Shown here in pieces: positions 42,245 to 50,385 of a DNA stretch of 64,000 bases (position 1 is the stretch's first letter; each line of letters begins with the position of its first letter). The translations under genes and the position numbers were made by a program. Below the pieces are notes generated by a model, which was given only the letters and a program-made list of their open reading frames with translations, did not search any database and was not told the origin of the DNA. This DNA is from Paenibacillus rhizovicinus (lineage in GTDB: Bacteria; Bacillota; Bacilli; Paenibacillales; Paenibacillaceae): assembly GCF_010365285.1 (NCBI RefSeq), contig NZ_CP048286.1:2003001-2067000 (forward strand), in the 5' to 3' direction.

Positions 42245-43417
42245 TTACTCGAAACGCAGTGCTTCGATCGGCCGCAGGCTCGAAGCCTTGTTCGCCGGGA
42301 AGAGGCCGAACACGACGCCGATGAAGACGGAGAAGCCGAACGCAAGACCCATGATCGGGAAGGAAACGACGACGGTCATGTCCGCGAACTTCTGGAGCAG
42401 CTGCGCGGTCCCGAGTCCGATGCCGACGCCGAGCACGCCTCCTAATCCGCTGAGCGCGATCGCTTCGATGAGGAATTGGGTCAGAATATCCTTCTTCTTC
42501 GCGCCGATCGCCTTGCGGATGCCGATCTCACGCGTCCGCTCCGTGACGGACACGAGCATGATGTTCATGATCCCGATGCCGCCGACGAGCAGGGAAATCG
42601 CCGCCACGCCGCCGAGCGCGAGCGACAGCGTATCCGAGATGCTGCTGAACGAATCCAGCAGGTCCTGTTGGTTGAACACGCGGTAGCTGTTCGTGTCGCC
42701 GCGGAATTTCTTGCTGAGCGCGGTTTCGAGCTCCGTCATGACCGCGTTCATTTTATCGGATTCCGCGACTTGCACGTTGATCGACTTGACCCCTTTGGAC
42801 TTGAACAGCCGTTCGGAGGTCGTAATCGGAATGATGACGATTTCGTCGTTGGAGCCCGTCAGTGAGCTGCCCTTCGACGCCAGCACGCCGACGACTTTGT
42901 AGCGGACGCCGTTGATCAGGAACGTATTGCCGACGGCGTTCGTCGTCCCGAACAAGTCCGTCGCCGTCGTGGAGCCGAGCACCGCGATCTTCTGGTAATA
43001 GTCCAGATCGATCTGCGCCACGAACCGGCCAGCGGCGATGCTGTAGTCTTTGACATCGAGGTAATCGGCCGTCGTGCCGACAACGCTCACGCTCGTGCTC
43101 TCGCTGCCGTTCTTCACCGTCGCGTTCGACTGGTTGTACGGCGCGGCGAATTCGATGTCCGACGTATTCGTAATGTCTTCCGCTTCTTTATAATCAAGCG
43201 TCGTCTTGGAGCCGCGCCCCGTGATGCTGACGGTCAGCAGGTTGGTGCCAAGGCTCTCGACCTGGTCGGTGACCTGCTTGGTCGTGCCTTGGCCGACGCC
43301 GACGAGCGCGATGACCGCAGCTACGCCGATAATGATGCCCAGCATCGTGAGCAAAGAGCGCATTTTGTTCGCGAGTATGCTCTTAGCCGCCATTTTGAAG
43401 GCTTGACTGACGTTCAC
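42245..43417 (-). CDS. MacB-type ABC transporter permease
   Basis: A 390-residue permease of the MacB/FtsX fold: one N-terminal helix ('LLTMLGIIIGVAAVIALVGVG'), a large extracellular domain (about residues 55-270) and three C-terminal helices with 'SLLVGGIGIMNIMLVSVTERTREIGIRKAIGA' split around residue 290. GTG 43417 is preferred over the longer frame from 43498, because the latter runs through the ATPase gene; the chosen start gives the usual N-terminus and a 35-base overlap. It is a mechanotransmitter rather than a channel in characterised MacB. Partner ATPase and adaptor are upstream. Confidence 0.88.
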   Translation of the reverse strand: MNVSQAFKMAAKSILANKMRSLLTMLGIIIGVAAVIALVGVGQGTTKQVTDQVESLGTNLLTVSITGRGSKTTLDYKEAEDITNTSDIEFAAPYNQSNATVKNGSESTSVSVVGTTADYLDVKDYSIAAGRFVAQIDLDYYQKIAVLGSTTATDLFGTTNAVGNTFLINGVRYKVVGVLASKGSSLTGSNDEIVIIPITTSERLFKSKGVKSINVQVAESDKMNAVMTELETALSKKFRGDTNSYRVFNQQDLLDSFSSISDTLSLALGGVAAISLLVGGIGIMNIMLVSVTERTREIGIRKAIGAKKKDILTQFLIEAIALSGLGGVLGVGIGLGTAQLLQKFADMTVVVSFPIMGLAFGFSVFIGVVFGLFPANKASSLRPIEALRFE

Positions 43418-44114
43418 GTCTCTCACCGCCTTCTTCGCTGATTTGGCCGTCCTGAATGCGGATGACCCTTCTGGCTTGTTGGGAGATGGCGATGTCATGC
43501 GTGATCAGCACGATCGTATGTCCCTGTCCGTTCAATTCCTTCATGAGCTGCATAACCTCGGCGCCCGTACGCGTATCCAGCGCTCCGGTCGGTTCATCGG
43601 CAAGCAGGATCGGCGGATTGCCCGCCAGCGCCCGCGCGATGGCCACCCGCTGCTGCTGTCCCCCGGACAGCTCGCTCGGCTTGTGGCGCACCCGTTCTTC
43701 GAGGCCGACCTTCGTCAGCGCCTCGATCGCCTGCTCTTTGCGCTGCTTCGCCGGAACGCCGCGATAGATAAGCGGCAGTTCCACGTTCTCGAGCGCCGAC
43801 AGCTTGTTGAGCAGGTTGAAGCCCTGGAAAATAAACCCGATCTTGCGATTCCGTATTTCCGCCAGCCGGCTCTCGCGGAGCCGGCTCACTTCCTCGCCGT
43901 CCAGCCAATACTTGCCCGAACTCGGGCCGTCGAGACAGCCGATGACGTTCATGAGCGTCGATTTGCCGGAGCCCGACGGTCCGATGATGGCCAAGAAATC
44001 GCCGTGATCGACGCGGAGCGAAATTTCGTTCAGCGCATGAACGGTTTCGCCGCCCATTTTGTACAGCTTCGACAGCGTTTCGATGCGAATCAGCGGTTCA
44101 CGATTGGCTTCCAT
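43383..44114 (-). CDS. ABC transporter ATP-binding protein, MacB/LolD type
   Basis: A 243-residue ATPase: Walker [10 protein letters not shown], signature LSGGQQQR, Walker [12 protein letters not shown] and a Gly-rich N-terminal '[21 protein letters not shown]', typical of the MacB/LolD/FtsE group. ATG 44114 overlaps the stop of the adaptor gene (TAATG) and its 3' end overlaps the permease start. It powers the adjacent MacB-type permease in export of peptides, lipopeptides or other amphiphiles. Confidence 0.9.
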   Translation of the reverse strand: MEANREPLIRIETLSKLYKMGGETVHALNEISLRVDHGDFLAIIGPSGSGKSTLMNVIGCLDGPSSGKYWLDGEEVSRLRESRLAEIRNRKIGFIFQGFNLLNKLSALENVELPLIYRGVPAKQRKEQAIEALTKVGLEERVRHKPSELSGGQQQRVAIARALAGNPPILLADEPTGALDTRTGAEVMQLMKELNGQGHTIVLITHDIAISQQARRVIRIQDGQISEEGGERRERQSSLQNGG

Positions 44115-45655
44115 TATCTCGTACCTCCGCCGCCAGCACCGCCGCCTCCGCCGGATGCACGCGTTGTTGCGCCTGCACGTTGGGCACCTCCACCGAAGCC
44201 GCCTCCGCCGCCAAATCCGCCTCCGCCGCCAAAGGCAGCGCCTCCGCCAAGACCGCCGAAGCCGCCTGCCGCGAAGCCTTGCTTCTGTTGATTCGTAGAA
44301 GAAGCCGCAATAACCGTTGGAACAATTACGCGCTCGCCTTCGGACAGTCCCGAAAGCACCTCGATATAGTCTTCATTGTGAATGCCGACCGTAATCACTG
44401 TCGGCGTTCCGTTTCCGAAACGGCTGTTAGCGCTGGTGCCGCTCCGTGCGTTCGTACGGCCCGCGTATCCGCCTTGACCGCCGCCGAAGCCGCCGCCGTA
44501 ACCGCCTTGCCCGCGTCCGCCGTATCCGCCTGCTGCTCCTTGGCCTTGGCCCCGTCCGCCATAGCCGCCTGCCGCTCCTTGGCCTTGGCCTTGGCCGCGT
44601 CCGCCGCCATAGCCGCCTGCTGCCCCTTGACCTTGGCCGCCTGCCGTTCCTTGGCCTTTGGCGCCTTCTGTTCCTTGGCCTTGAGCGCCTGTTGCTCCTT
44701 GGCCTTGGGCGCCTGCTGCGCCAGCGCCGCCCGCCGTACCCGTGCCGCCTGCTGCAGCCGGAACGAATACCATGTAACGGTTGCCCAGCGACTGTACCGC
44801 ATCGATTGGCAGCATCAGCGTATTTTCTTTCTTCTCGACTTCAATGCTGGCCTCTGCCGACATGCCGCTCTTCAGGCCATCCACTTTATCCAGCGCTACC
44901 GTGACGTCGAACGATGCGACGCCGTTGCTCGCCGTTCCTTCGTCCGCGATTTTGACGACCTTGCCGGTATACGATTTGTCGGACAGTGCCTCGACGGAAA
45001 TCGTTGCCGCTTGCCCTTTTTTCACTTTGGAGATGTCCAGCTCGTCGATGCCGACGACCATTTGGAGCTTCGCATAGTTAGAAATTGCCATCAGCTCGGT
45101 GGACGGATTAAGCGAGTCGCCTTCGGCGACGCTCAATGTCGTAATCGTCCCGTCAATCGGCGCCGTGATCGTATCGCCGGCTTCCGCATCCTGCAGATCG
45201 GCGATGTCTCCCCGGGTCTGATCGATTTGCAGCTGCGCCTTTTTCAAACTCAGCTTGATGCTGTCTACGCTGCTCTCGTCCGCTGCAGATTTCAGCTTGT
45301 TTTGCGTATCTTGCAAATCCAGCAGCTGGCTTTCCAAATTCAGCTGTTCGGATTTGATTTTATCGCTGTTGTCTTCGCCTTCGATTGTCAGAAGCACGTC
45401 GCCTTTCTTCACGACGGAACCTTCGGCCACGTTCACTTTCTCGACCGTGCCCTGCGCCGTCGCTTTGACCGTCGCCGTATCGATCGGCGCCAAGCTTCCC
45501 GTACCGCTGACGCTGACTTCGATCGTGCCCCTCGTTACCTGTGTCGTCTGAACGATCGGAGCCGCGGCCGTTTCCTTCGAATCCCGCTTCAAATAATAAA
45601 CGACTCCCGCCGCAACGATGAGCACGCCGAGTCCAAGCAGCCACCATTTTCTCAT
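44114..45655 (-). CDS. MacA-like adaptor with Gly/Gln repeat insertions
   Basis: A 513-residue membrane fusion protein. One N-terminal helix ('LLGLGVLIVAAGVVYYL') anchors it. The lipoyl halves ('VEKVNVAEGSVVKKGDVLL' and 'IDGTITTLSVAEGDSLNP') flank a helical hairpin, and a beta-barrel ends near residue 290 ('MLPIDAVQSLGNRYMVFVP'). Unusual is a repeat region of about 115 residues built from GAQGQG, GTEGAKGQG and GGYGGRGQG units, then the last strand ('NEDYIEVLSGLSEGERVIV'), then a second Gly-rich tail to the end. Normal MacA proteins lack both. The start ATG overlaps the lipoprotein stop. Repeats could slip and vary between strains. Confidence 0.85.
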   Translation of the reverse strand: MRKWWLLGLGVLIVAAGVVYYLKRDSKETAAAPIVQTTQVTRGTIEVSVSGTGSLAPIDTATVKATAQGTVEKVNVAEGSVVKKGDVLLTIEGEDNSDKIKSEQLNLESQLLDLQDTQNKLKSAADESSVDSIKLSLKKAQLQIDQTRGDIADLQDAEAGDTITAPIDGTITTLSVAEGDSLNPSTELMAISNYAKLQMVVGIDELDISKVKKGQAATISVEALSDKSYTGKVVKIADEGTASNGVASFDVTVALDKVDGLKSGMSAEASIEVEKKENTLMLPIDAVQSLGNRYMVFVPAAAGGTGTAGGAGAAGAQGQGATGAQGQGTEGAKGQGTAGGQGQGAAGGYGGGRGQGQGQGAAGGYGGRGQGQGAAGGYGGRGQGGYGGGFGGGQGGYAGRTNARSGTSANSRFGNGTPTVITVGIHNEDYIEVLSGLSEGERVIVPTVIAASSTNQQKQGFAAGGFGGLGGGAAFGGGGGFGGGGGFGGGAQRAGATTRASGGGGGAGGGGTR

Positions 45656-46404
45656 TGTCCGTTACCCGCCTTTCCCCCATTGCTCATATCTGCAGGATTA
45701 AATTGCAGTCTAATGTACTTCGCCGTCGTATTGTCCGAACCAAGCCATACCATGAGAACGTCGCCTTCTTTCAGGTCGGTCGCCTTCAAGGTGTCGGTCG
45801 TCATGCCGTTCTGCCCGCGGCCCATCTTGACGATTTCGGTATCCGCGTTGACGGGAACGGTTACTTGCTCGTCGGCAAACTTCATCTGATTCATGAAGCC
45901 GCCTCCGCCTCCGAAACGTCCGCCCTGGCGATTACCGCCTTGACCGCCAGCCTGGCCGTTCGCGCCTTGGCCGCCTTGGGCTTGGCCCTGAACCGGGGCT
46001 TGAGCGCCGGCCCCGCCGTTCGCTGCGGTGCCGTTCGTTGCAGCGCCGCCATTCGCTCCTTCGCCCTGCTGGCCATTGCCTGCGCCTTGGCCTTGGCCGC
46101 CTTGCGGACGCCGGCCGCCCTGCCTGCCGCCGCCGAAGGACGGCATGTCGGCCGGCGACATTGTCGATTTCTGCACGATGATGGAATCGCCGGACACCTT
46201 TACCACTTTGGCAAAATAGTCGGCCGTCCGATCCGGCTGCTGCGTGCCGTTGCCGCTGCCCGCATCCTGCGCCGTAGGCTGCCCGTTCACGCTCGCAGCT
46301 TGTCCGCTATTGGCGGATTGCGCGTCATTCTTATCGCCGCAACCGGCAAGCAAGACCGAAATCAGCATCGCAGCCGCCATCATTTTTATACTTGAGCGTT
46401 CCAT
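45652..46404 (-). CDS. Gly/Gln-rich lipoprotein of the MacAB-type operon
   Basis: A 250-residue lipoprotein (signal ending in VLLAGC, Cys about residue 18). The folded part consists of 'DYFAKVVKVSGDSIIVQKST' and, after a Gly/Gln/Asn-rich insert of about 90 residues, 'VTVPVNADTEIVKM', 'TDLKEGDVLMVWL' and 'AKYIRLQF', which reads like a small OB/beta-barrel domain split by low complexity. The start is ATG 46404. First gene of the operon with adaptor, ATPase and permease; ATGA overlap with the adaptor. Function unknown; likely an extracytoplasmic accessory protein. Confidence 0.75.
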   Translation of the reverse strand: MERSSIKMMAAAMLISVLLAGCGDKNDAQSANSGQAASVNGQPTAQDAGSGNGTQQPDRTADYFAKVVKVSGDSIIVQKSTMSPADMPSFGGGRQGGRRPQGGQGQGAGNGQQGEGANGGAATNGTAANGGAGAQAPVQGQAQGGQGANGQAGGQGGNRQGGRFGGGGGFMNQMKFADEQVTVPVNADTEIVKMGRGQNGMTTDTLKATDLKEGDVLMVWLGSDNTTAKYIRLQFNPADMSNGGKAGNGQ

Positions 46405-46776
46405 AAGGTCTGAGTCCACCTCTCTGTATCGTCTTATCCGCTTCCCACAATAGCAAACATAAATGAACTCTATATGAAGATGGCCGTTCGCAAAGCCGAT
46501 CAAGTCGCAAAACGGGCGGCGGGCAACGAAGAAGCGGCGCCTATAATGAAGAAGAGTTCATTAATAGGGAGAACTCGCGACACGGTGGACGGTAGTTCAA
46601 CAAACGGGAGCTCACCAAACAGAAGCCCGCCAAACCGGGAAAACACAATAAATAAGCCGCCCTGCCCGGGCGGCCTGCGTGTCGAGAAGGTCCACCGGAC
46701 CTCTCGACCTTTTAGTATGCTTTTCATTATCCACGTATGCGTGCCGGTCGGTTTTCCTCCAATGTACTGTCCATGG
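46405..46776. other. intergenic region with terminators and a leader
   Basis: 372 bases without a supported gene. The left part should contain the promoter of the MacAB-type operon (an extended -10 TGC-TATTGT near 46450 on the minus strand is the best candidate). The right part holds two consecutive hairpins (46656-46675 and 46682-46706) after the anti-sigma gene. The middle contains short GGGAG/CCAAAC repeats of no clear meaning. Confidence 0.5.
46656..46706 (-). terminator. double-hairpin terminator after the anti-sigma gene
   Basis: CGAGAGGTCC-GGT-GGACCTTCTCG and GCCGCCCGGGCAGGGCGGC in tandem on the minus strand, followed by TTATTTATTGTGTTTT. Confidence 0.65.
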
Positions 46777-47913
46777 TTACTCCACCGGCACCCTGACGAC
46801 AAATGCTTTCAACGGCGTCTCCTTATAGCCGGACGACCCGTTCGCGTTCCATGTTCGCAAGATCGGCGTGATCGTCACTTCCGTCGCATCTTCGGGCAGC
46901 TGCTCGGTTACGAGCGTATCGTCCTCGTAGCTCATGCCGTTCACGACCTGCCCGTCTTTCTTCAGCCTTCCTCCGGATTTGTAATCGAGCGCTGCCGTCA
47001 TCTCTTTGCCCGCCGCGGTGATCTGGTAACGCACATCATATTTCGGCGTCCCTTTTCCCGGCACATTCGGCTGCAGGCTGCTTGGGTATGTCCAATAAAA
47101 TCGCCATAGCGTCGAACGCGAAGCGGTGCGGACTTGCTTCACCGCGAAATGCACGTCCTCGTCGATAACCGCCGGAAGTTTCGCTGCAGCTACATTCCGG
47201 ACCGGTTCGCCCTTCTTCTCCACCGGCAGCTGAAAACTCCAATCCCCGGAGAGCAGTCGCTGCTTGGCCGGATCCTCGAAGATGGCAATTCCCTTCACAT
47301 CGATGTTCAACTTCAGCTTATCCGGAGCCTGGGTTGAGCCGAGGAAATAATAATTGACGACGCCGATTTTCGAATCGCCCTGAATCCCTCCGCCATCCGT
47401 GCCAACGATGCCCGGAAACATCTGTTTCATCGCGGCATCCAATTGGAAAGCCGGTCTCACCCATAGCGATTTCGGTATCCCGCCCGGATGCGAGAGGGAA
47501 TAACTGAGCGACAGACGCTGCCCGTCAAACATCGCTTCATGAACGCGAATCGTATAATCATGGTCCGTTTTCTCGAACAAAATACCAAGCTCGTCTTTCG
47601 ACCCTTCCACCATTAGCGCCGGGTCCCCGCTGTCGACGAAGATCGAGTGCAGCTTCTCCTTCAAAGTTGCGGCGAATGAACTCGTCCCGTTGAAGAGGAG
47701 CATCGCACCAGCCAACAGCATAATTCCCGTTGCGGCCGCAACCCAAGTGCGCATGATACGACGCTTCGGCTCGCCTCTTCGCTTCGGCATTCCGTTTCGT
47801 TCCGGAAGCGAGGCCAGCCGCCGCTCGATTCCTTCATGCACCTGTGCCGGAACAGCCGGCCGATTGTTTCGCAGCATGTCCGCCAATCGCTCGTCCCCGT
47901 CCATTCTGTTCAT
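46777..47913 (-). CDS. DUF4179 domain anti-sigma factor
   Basis: A 378-residue membrane protein. A cytoplasmic N-terminus of about 65 residues ('MNRMDGDERLADMLRNNRP') precedes one transmembrane helix ('WVAAATGIMLLAGAMLLF'). The extracellular part matches DUF4179, found in anti-sigma partners of Firmicutes ECF factors. ATG 47913 lies 7 bases after GGAGG and overlaps the sigma-factor stop (ATGA), giving translational coupling. It should bind and silence the sigma factor encoded just upstream until an envelope signal arrives. Confidence 0.85.
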   Translation of the reverse strand: MNRMDGDERLADMLRNNRPAVPAQVHEGIERRLASLPERNGMPKRRGEPKRRIMRTWVAAATGIMLLAGAMLLFNGTSSFAATLKEKLHSIFVDSGDPALMVEGSKDELGILFEKTDHDYTIRVHEAMFDGQRLSLSYSLSHPGGIPKSLWVRPAFQLDAAMKQMFPGIVGTDGGGIQGDSKIGVVNYYFLGSTQAPDKLKLNIDVKGIAIFEDPAKQRLLSGDWSFQLPVEKKGEPVRNVAAAKLPAVIDEDVHFAVKQVRTASRSTLWRFYWTYPSSLQPNVPGKGTPKYDVRYQITAAGKEMTAALDYKSGGRLKKDGQVVNGMSYEDDTLVTEQLPEDATEVTITPILRTWNANGSSGYKETPLKAFVVRVPVE

Positions 47914-48437
47914 CGCAGCTCCTCCTTCCACGCCGGTTCCGTCATTAATGAAGCCAGCTTTTGCCGCGCCCGGTGCAGCCTGGACTTCACGCCGTTCTCG
48001 CTTAATTCCACGATGCCCGCGATCTCTTTAATCGATAAGTCCTCCACATAGAACAGTACGACGATCTCCTTATGCTCCATATCCAGCCCATTCAGCAAAT
48101 CCATCAATTCCAAATCCGACTCCAACGTCTGCGAGCCTTCCTGCTTGCCGCGAAATTGCTCCACAGGAATGACTTTCCGATGATGCCGGTTCACCCGTCT
48201 GCATTCATTAATCAGAATCCGAACGAGCCATGTGCGGAAATACGCCGGTTCCCTCAGATTAACGATTTCTTTGTACGCGAGGAGAATCGTTTCCTGAATC
48301 GCGTCGAGCGAATCCGACTGGGAGGTCAGCATCCGGTGCGCGATGGAATACAGCAGCGATTCATTCCGGCGAATAAGCGCAATAAACGCTTCGCGCGATC
48401 CTTCCTTTGCAAGTTCGGTCCATCCGATATCGTCCAC
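47910..48437 (-). CDS. ECF-type RNA polymerase sigma factor
   Basis: A 175-residue sigma-70 family protein: region 2 with 'DAIQETILLAYKEIVNLREPAYFRTWLVRILINE' (split, about residues 45-78), region 4 with 'LNGLDMEHKEIVVLFYVEDLSIKEIAGI' and 'SENGVKSRLHRARQKL' (about residues 115-160). GTG 48437 is the likely start; GGGGAG lies about 12 bases upstream. Partner of the DUF4179 anti-sigma factor. SigV/SigI-like subgroup cannot be decided by eye. Confidence 0.87.
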   Translation of the reverse strand: MDDIGWTELAKEGSREAFIALIRRNESLLYSIAHRMLTSQSDSLDAIQETILLAYKEIVNLREPAYFRTWLVRILINECRRVNRHHRKVIPVEQFRGKQEGSQTLESDLELMDLLNGLDMEHKEIVVLFYVEDLSIKEIAGIVELSENGVKSRLHRARQKLASLMTEPAWKEELR

Positions 48438-48530
48438 TTTCGCTTACAGCTCCCCTCATGCTTCTACTCATTAGAGCCGTCAGACGCGCGCAAGGTTTCG
48501 CGGCTTGGAATTTTTTTCGGCCGCGCACGC

Positions 48531-48561
48531 AAAAAAACGGCAGAAGCCTAAGCTCCTGCCG
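48531..48561 (-). terminator. terminator of the PhyH gene
   Basis: CGGCAGGAGC-TTAG-GCTTCTGCCG followed by seven T on the minus strand, about 16 bases after the stop codon. Confidence 0.85.
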
Positions 48562-48576
48562 GTTATCTCTTCCGTC

Positions 48577-49350
48577 TTAAACAATCGTAAACTCCGGATG
48601 CACTTTATCGAAATTCGGATTTTCGCCGCAAACCATAAGGCCCATGCCCCAGTCAAAATGCTCCTTGGTCACCGGGAAGTCCGTCGCGCTGCGGTATTGG
48701 AACAGCACGTTGCGGCGGTTGCGCTCGCTGCGGTTCTGCGGAGAACCGTGGATCGTCAAATAGTTGAAGAACAACACGTCGCCCGCTTCCGCGATGCAAG
48801 GCACGCCGTCGGAAACCGGATATTCCTTCGCGTTCAGGTAATGTCTGCCTACGTGCGGCAGCGTACCTTGTTTATGGGAGCCCGGCATAACGTGCAGGCA
48901 GCCGTTCTCGACGTTCGCGTCGTCCAGATGAACGCTTGCCGCAAGCATCGTGTGCTTCTCGTGCGGGAAGTAAGGTGCATCCTGGTGCATCGGGAACGCG
49001 GCGCCGTTTTCCGGCGGCTTCACGAGCATTTTGGAATGGTGAAGCTGCACGTTCGGTCCGATCAGCTGCGACAAGACGGATGTCATGTTCGGATGCATCA
49101 GCGCGCGAAGGAACGAAGAATCATGATAGTGCACGTCGTGGAAGCCTTTCAGCACCAGCTTCTTCAATTCTTCCGGCGGCAGGAAATCCCCTTGCCATTG
49201 CGCGTTATGGTCACGGTTCGCTTTCGCCGCGCGATCGATGATCGCACCGACTGCCGTCCGCATGACTTCGACCTCTTCTTTGTTGAAAACGCCTTTCACG
49301 AGCAGATACCCTTGTTCATTGTAAAAATCTACATCCTGTGGTTTAATCAT
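48577..49350 (-). CDS. phytanoyl-CoA dioxygenase (PhyH) family protein
   Basis: A 257-residue Fe(II)/2-oxoglutarate dioxygenase of the PhyH family (which also includes EctD). The HxD iron site is in 'FPMHQDAPYF' (about residue 115); the distal His in 'TIHGSPQNRSERNRR', whose Arg also contacts 2-oxoglutarate. The N-terminus 'DFYNEQGYLLVKGVFNKEE' is classical. AGGAGG precedes ATG 49350. It is divergent from an AraC regulator, its probable controller. Substrate unknown; hydroxylation of a small metabolite is expected. Confidence 0.88.
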   Translation of the reverse strand: MIKPQDVDFYNEQGYLLVKGVFNKEEVEVMRTAVGAIIDRAAKANRDHNAQWQGDFLPPEELKKLVLKGFHDVHYHDSSFLRALMHPNMTSVLSQLIGPNVQLHHSKMLVKPPENGAAFPMHQDAPYFPHEKHTMLAASVHLDDANVENGCLHVMPGSHKQGTLPHVGRHYLNAKEYPVSDGVPCIAEAGDVLFFNYLTIHGSPQNRSERNRRNVLFQYRSATDFPVTKEHFDWGMGLMVCGENPNFDKVHPEFTIV

Positions 49351-49486
49351 CGTAATAGCCTCCTGTTGGCGGAATCGCTTTCCTATGGCTTTATTGTAGA
49401 TGATTCAAGGGTTTATGATCTTTAGCCGAAGAAGCCAGCTTTTTGTCTTATGAGGACATTCTCAATATTGGAGGTCGGAACCTGCC

Positions 49487-50365
49487 ATGTACTTATGGAA
49501 CGAAACCGATACGTGGCTCAATCAATACGCGCTGCGGCTGAAGACGGAGGACGCGGTGTTCACCGTTCATTATTGGGGCGTGAGCGAGCATTTGATGTCC
49601 AACTTCCTGCACAAGCATTCCTTCTTCGAGGTTTGCTACGTGCTCGGCGGCAAAGGTACGTACCTGGACGACGGCAAGCTGTTCCCGTTAACCAAAGGAA
49701 CCCTGTTCTGCTCGCGTCCGGGCATTACGCACTATATCGAATGCGATCCGGAGCTGGCGATCGTCTTCGTTGCGTTCGAGCTGGAAGAGGGCGACAGCTC
49801 CGAGTCCGTACGCGACGCCTTTCAAGCGCTGGCCGAGACGGATACGTTCATCGTCCACGACGGCGACGAACTAGCCGTGGCGCAGCTGTGGCGCGCGATG
49901 CTTCGCCGCGCCGGCGACAACGCTTCGCTGCCGGAATCCGTGCTGACGCAGCTGGCTGCTTCGCTGCTGCAGTCGTTCCCGTCCGTCTTCGGCAAGCCGC
50001 GCCAAGAAGAATGGACCGCGCCGCGGCGCAGCGCTTCCGCCCTGCTGAAGCAGGCGAAGCTGTTCATTACCGACAATCTGAGCGACGACGATCTATCGCT
50101 CGAGAAAGTCGCGGCGCAGATCAGCGTCTCGCCCCGCCATCTCTCGCGCCTCTTCGCATCCGGCGTCTACGAGTCGTACACCGTCTACGTGCGCAAGCAG
50201 CGCATCCGCCGGGCCGCCGAAATGCTCCGGTACACCGAGCGCTCCATCAAAGAAATCGCCGAAGCGACGGGATTCGGTTCGGTTCATTATTTCACGCGGA
50301 CGTTCAGCAGTCTTATGAAAATACCGCCGGCAAGATTCCGTGAGGATGCCAGGGCCCATGATTAG
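49487..50365 (+). CDS. AraC family transcriptional regulator
   Basis: A 292-residue regulator with an N-terminal cupin domain ('HKHSFFEVCYVLGGKGTYLDD', about residues 42-62) and two C-terminal HTH motifs ('EKVAAQISVSPRHLSRLF' and 'KEIAEATGFGSVHYFTRTF', about residues 205-265). GGAGG is 12 bases before ATG 49487. Divergent from the PhyH-family gene over 136 bases, which suggests direct control of that gene by a small effector. Confidence 0.85.
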   Translation: MYLWNETDTWLNQYALRLKTEDAVFTVHYWGVSEHLMSNFLHKHSFFEVCYVLGGKGTYLDDGKLFPLTKGTLFCSRPGITHYIECDPELAIVFVAFELEEGDSSESVRDAFQALAETDTFIVHDGDELAVAQLWRAMLRRAGDNASLPESVLTQLAASLLQSFPSVFGKPRQEEWTAPRRSASALLKQAKLFITDNLSDDDLSLEKVAAQISVSPRHLSRLFASGVYESYTVYVRKQRIRRAAEMLRYTERSIKEIAEATGFGSVHYFTRTFSSLMKIPPARFREDARAHD

Positions 50366-50385
50366 CGGCTAATTCCGGGCATCCA

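Noticed and set aside
44180-45889. Plus-strand frame of 569 codons opposite the MacA-like adaptor
   Set aside because: It is the antisense shadow of the Gly/Gln repeat DNA; Ala/Cys/Arg-rich translation, no domain, no ribosome site.
46474-47109. Plus-strand 211-codon frame over the gap and the anti-sigma gene
   Set aside because: It reads through two terminator hairpins and then antisense to a firm gene.
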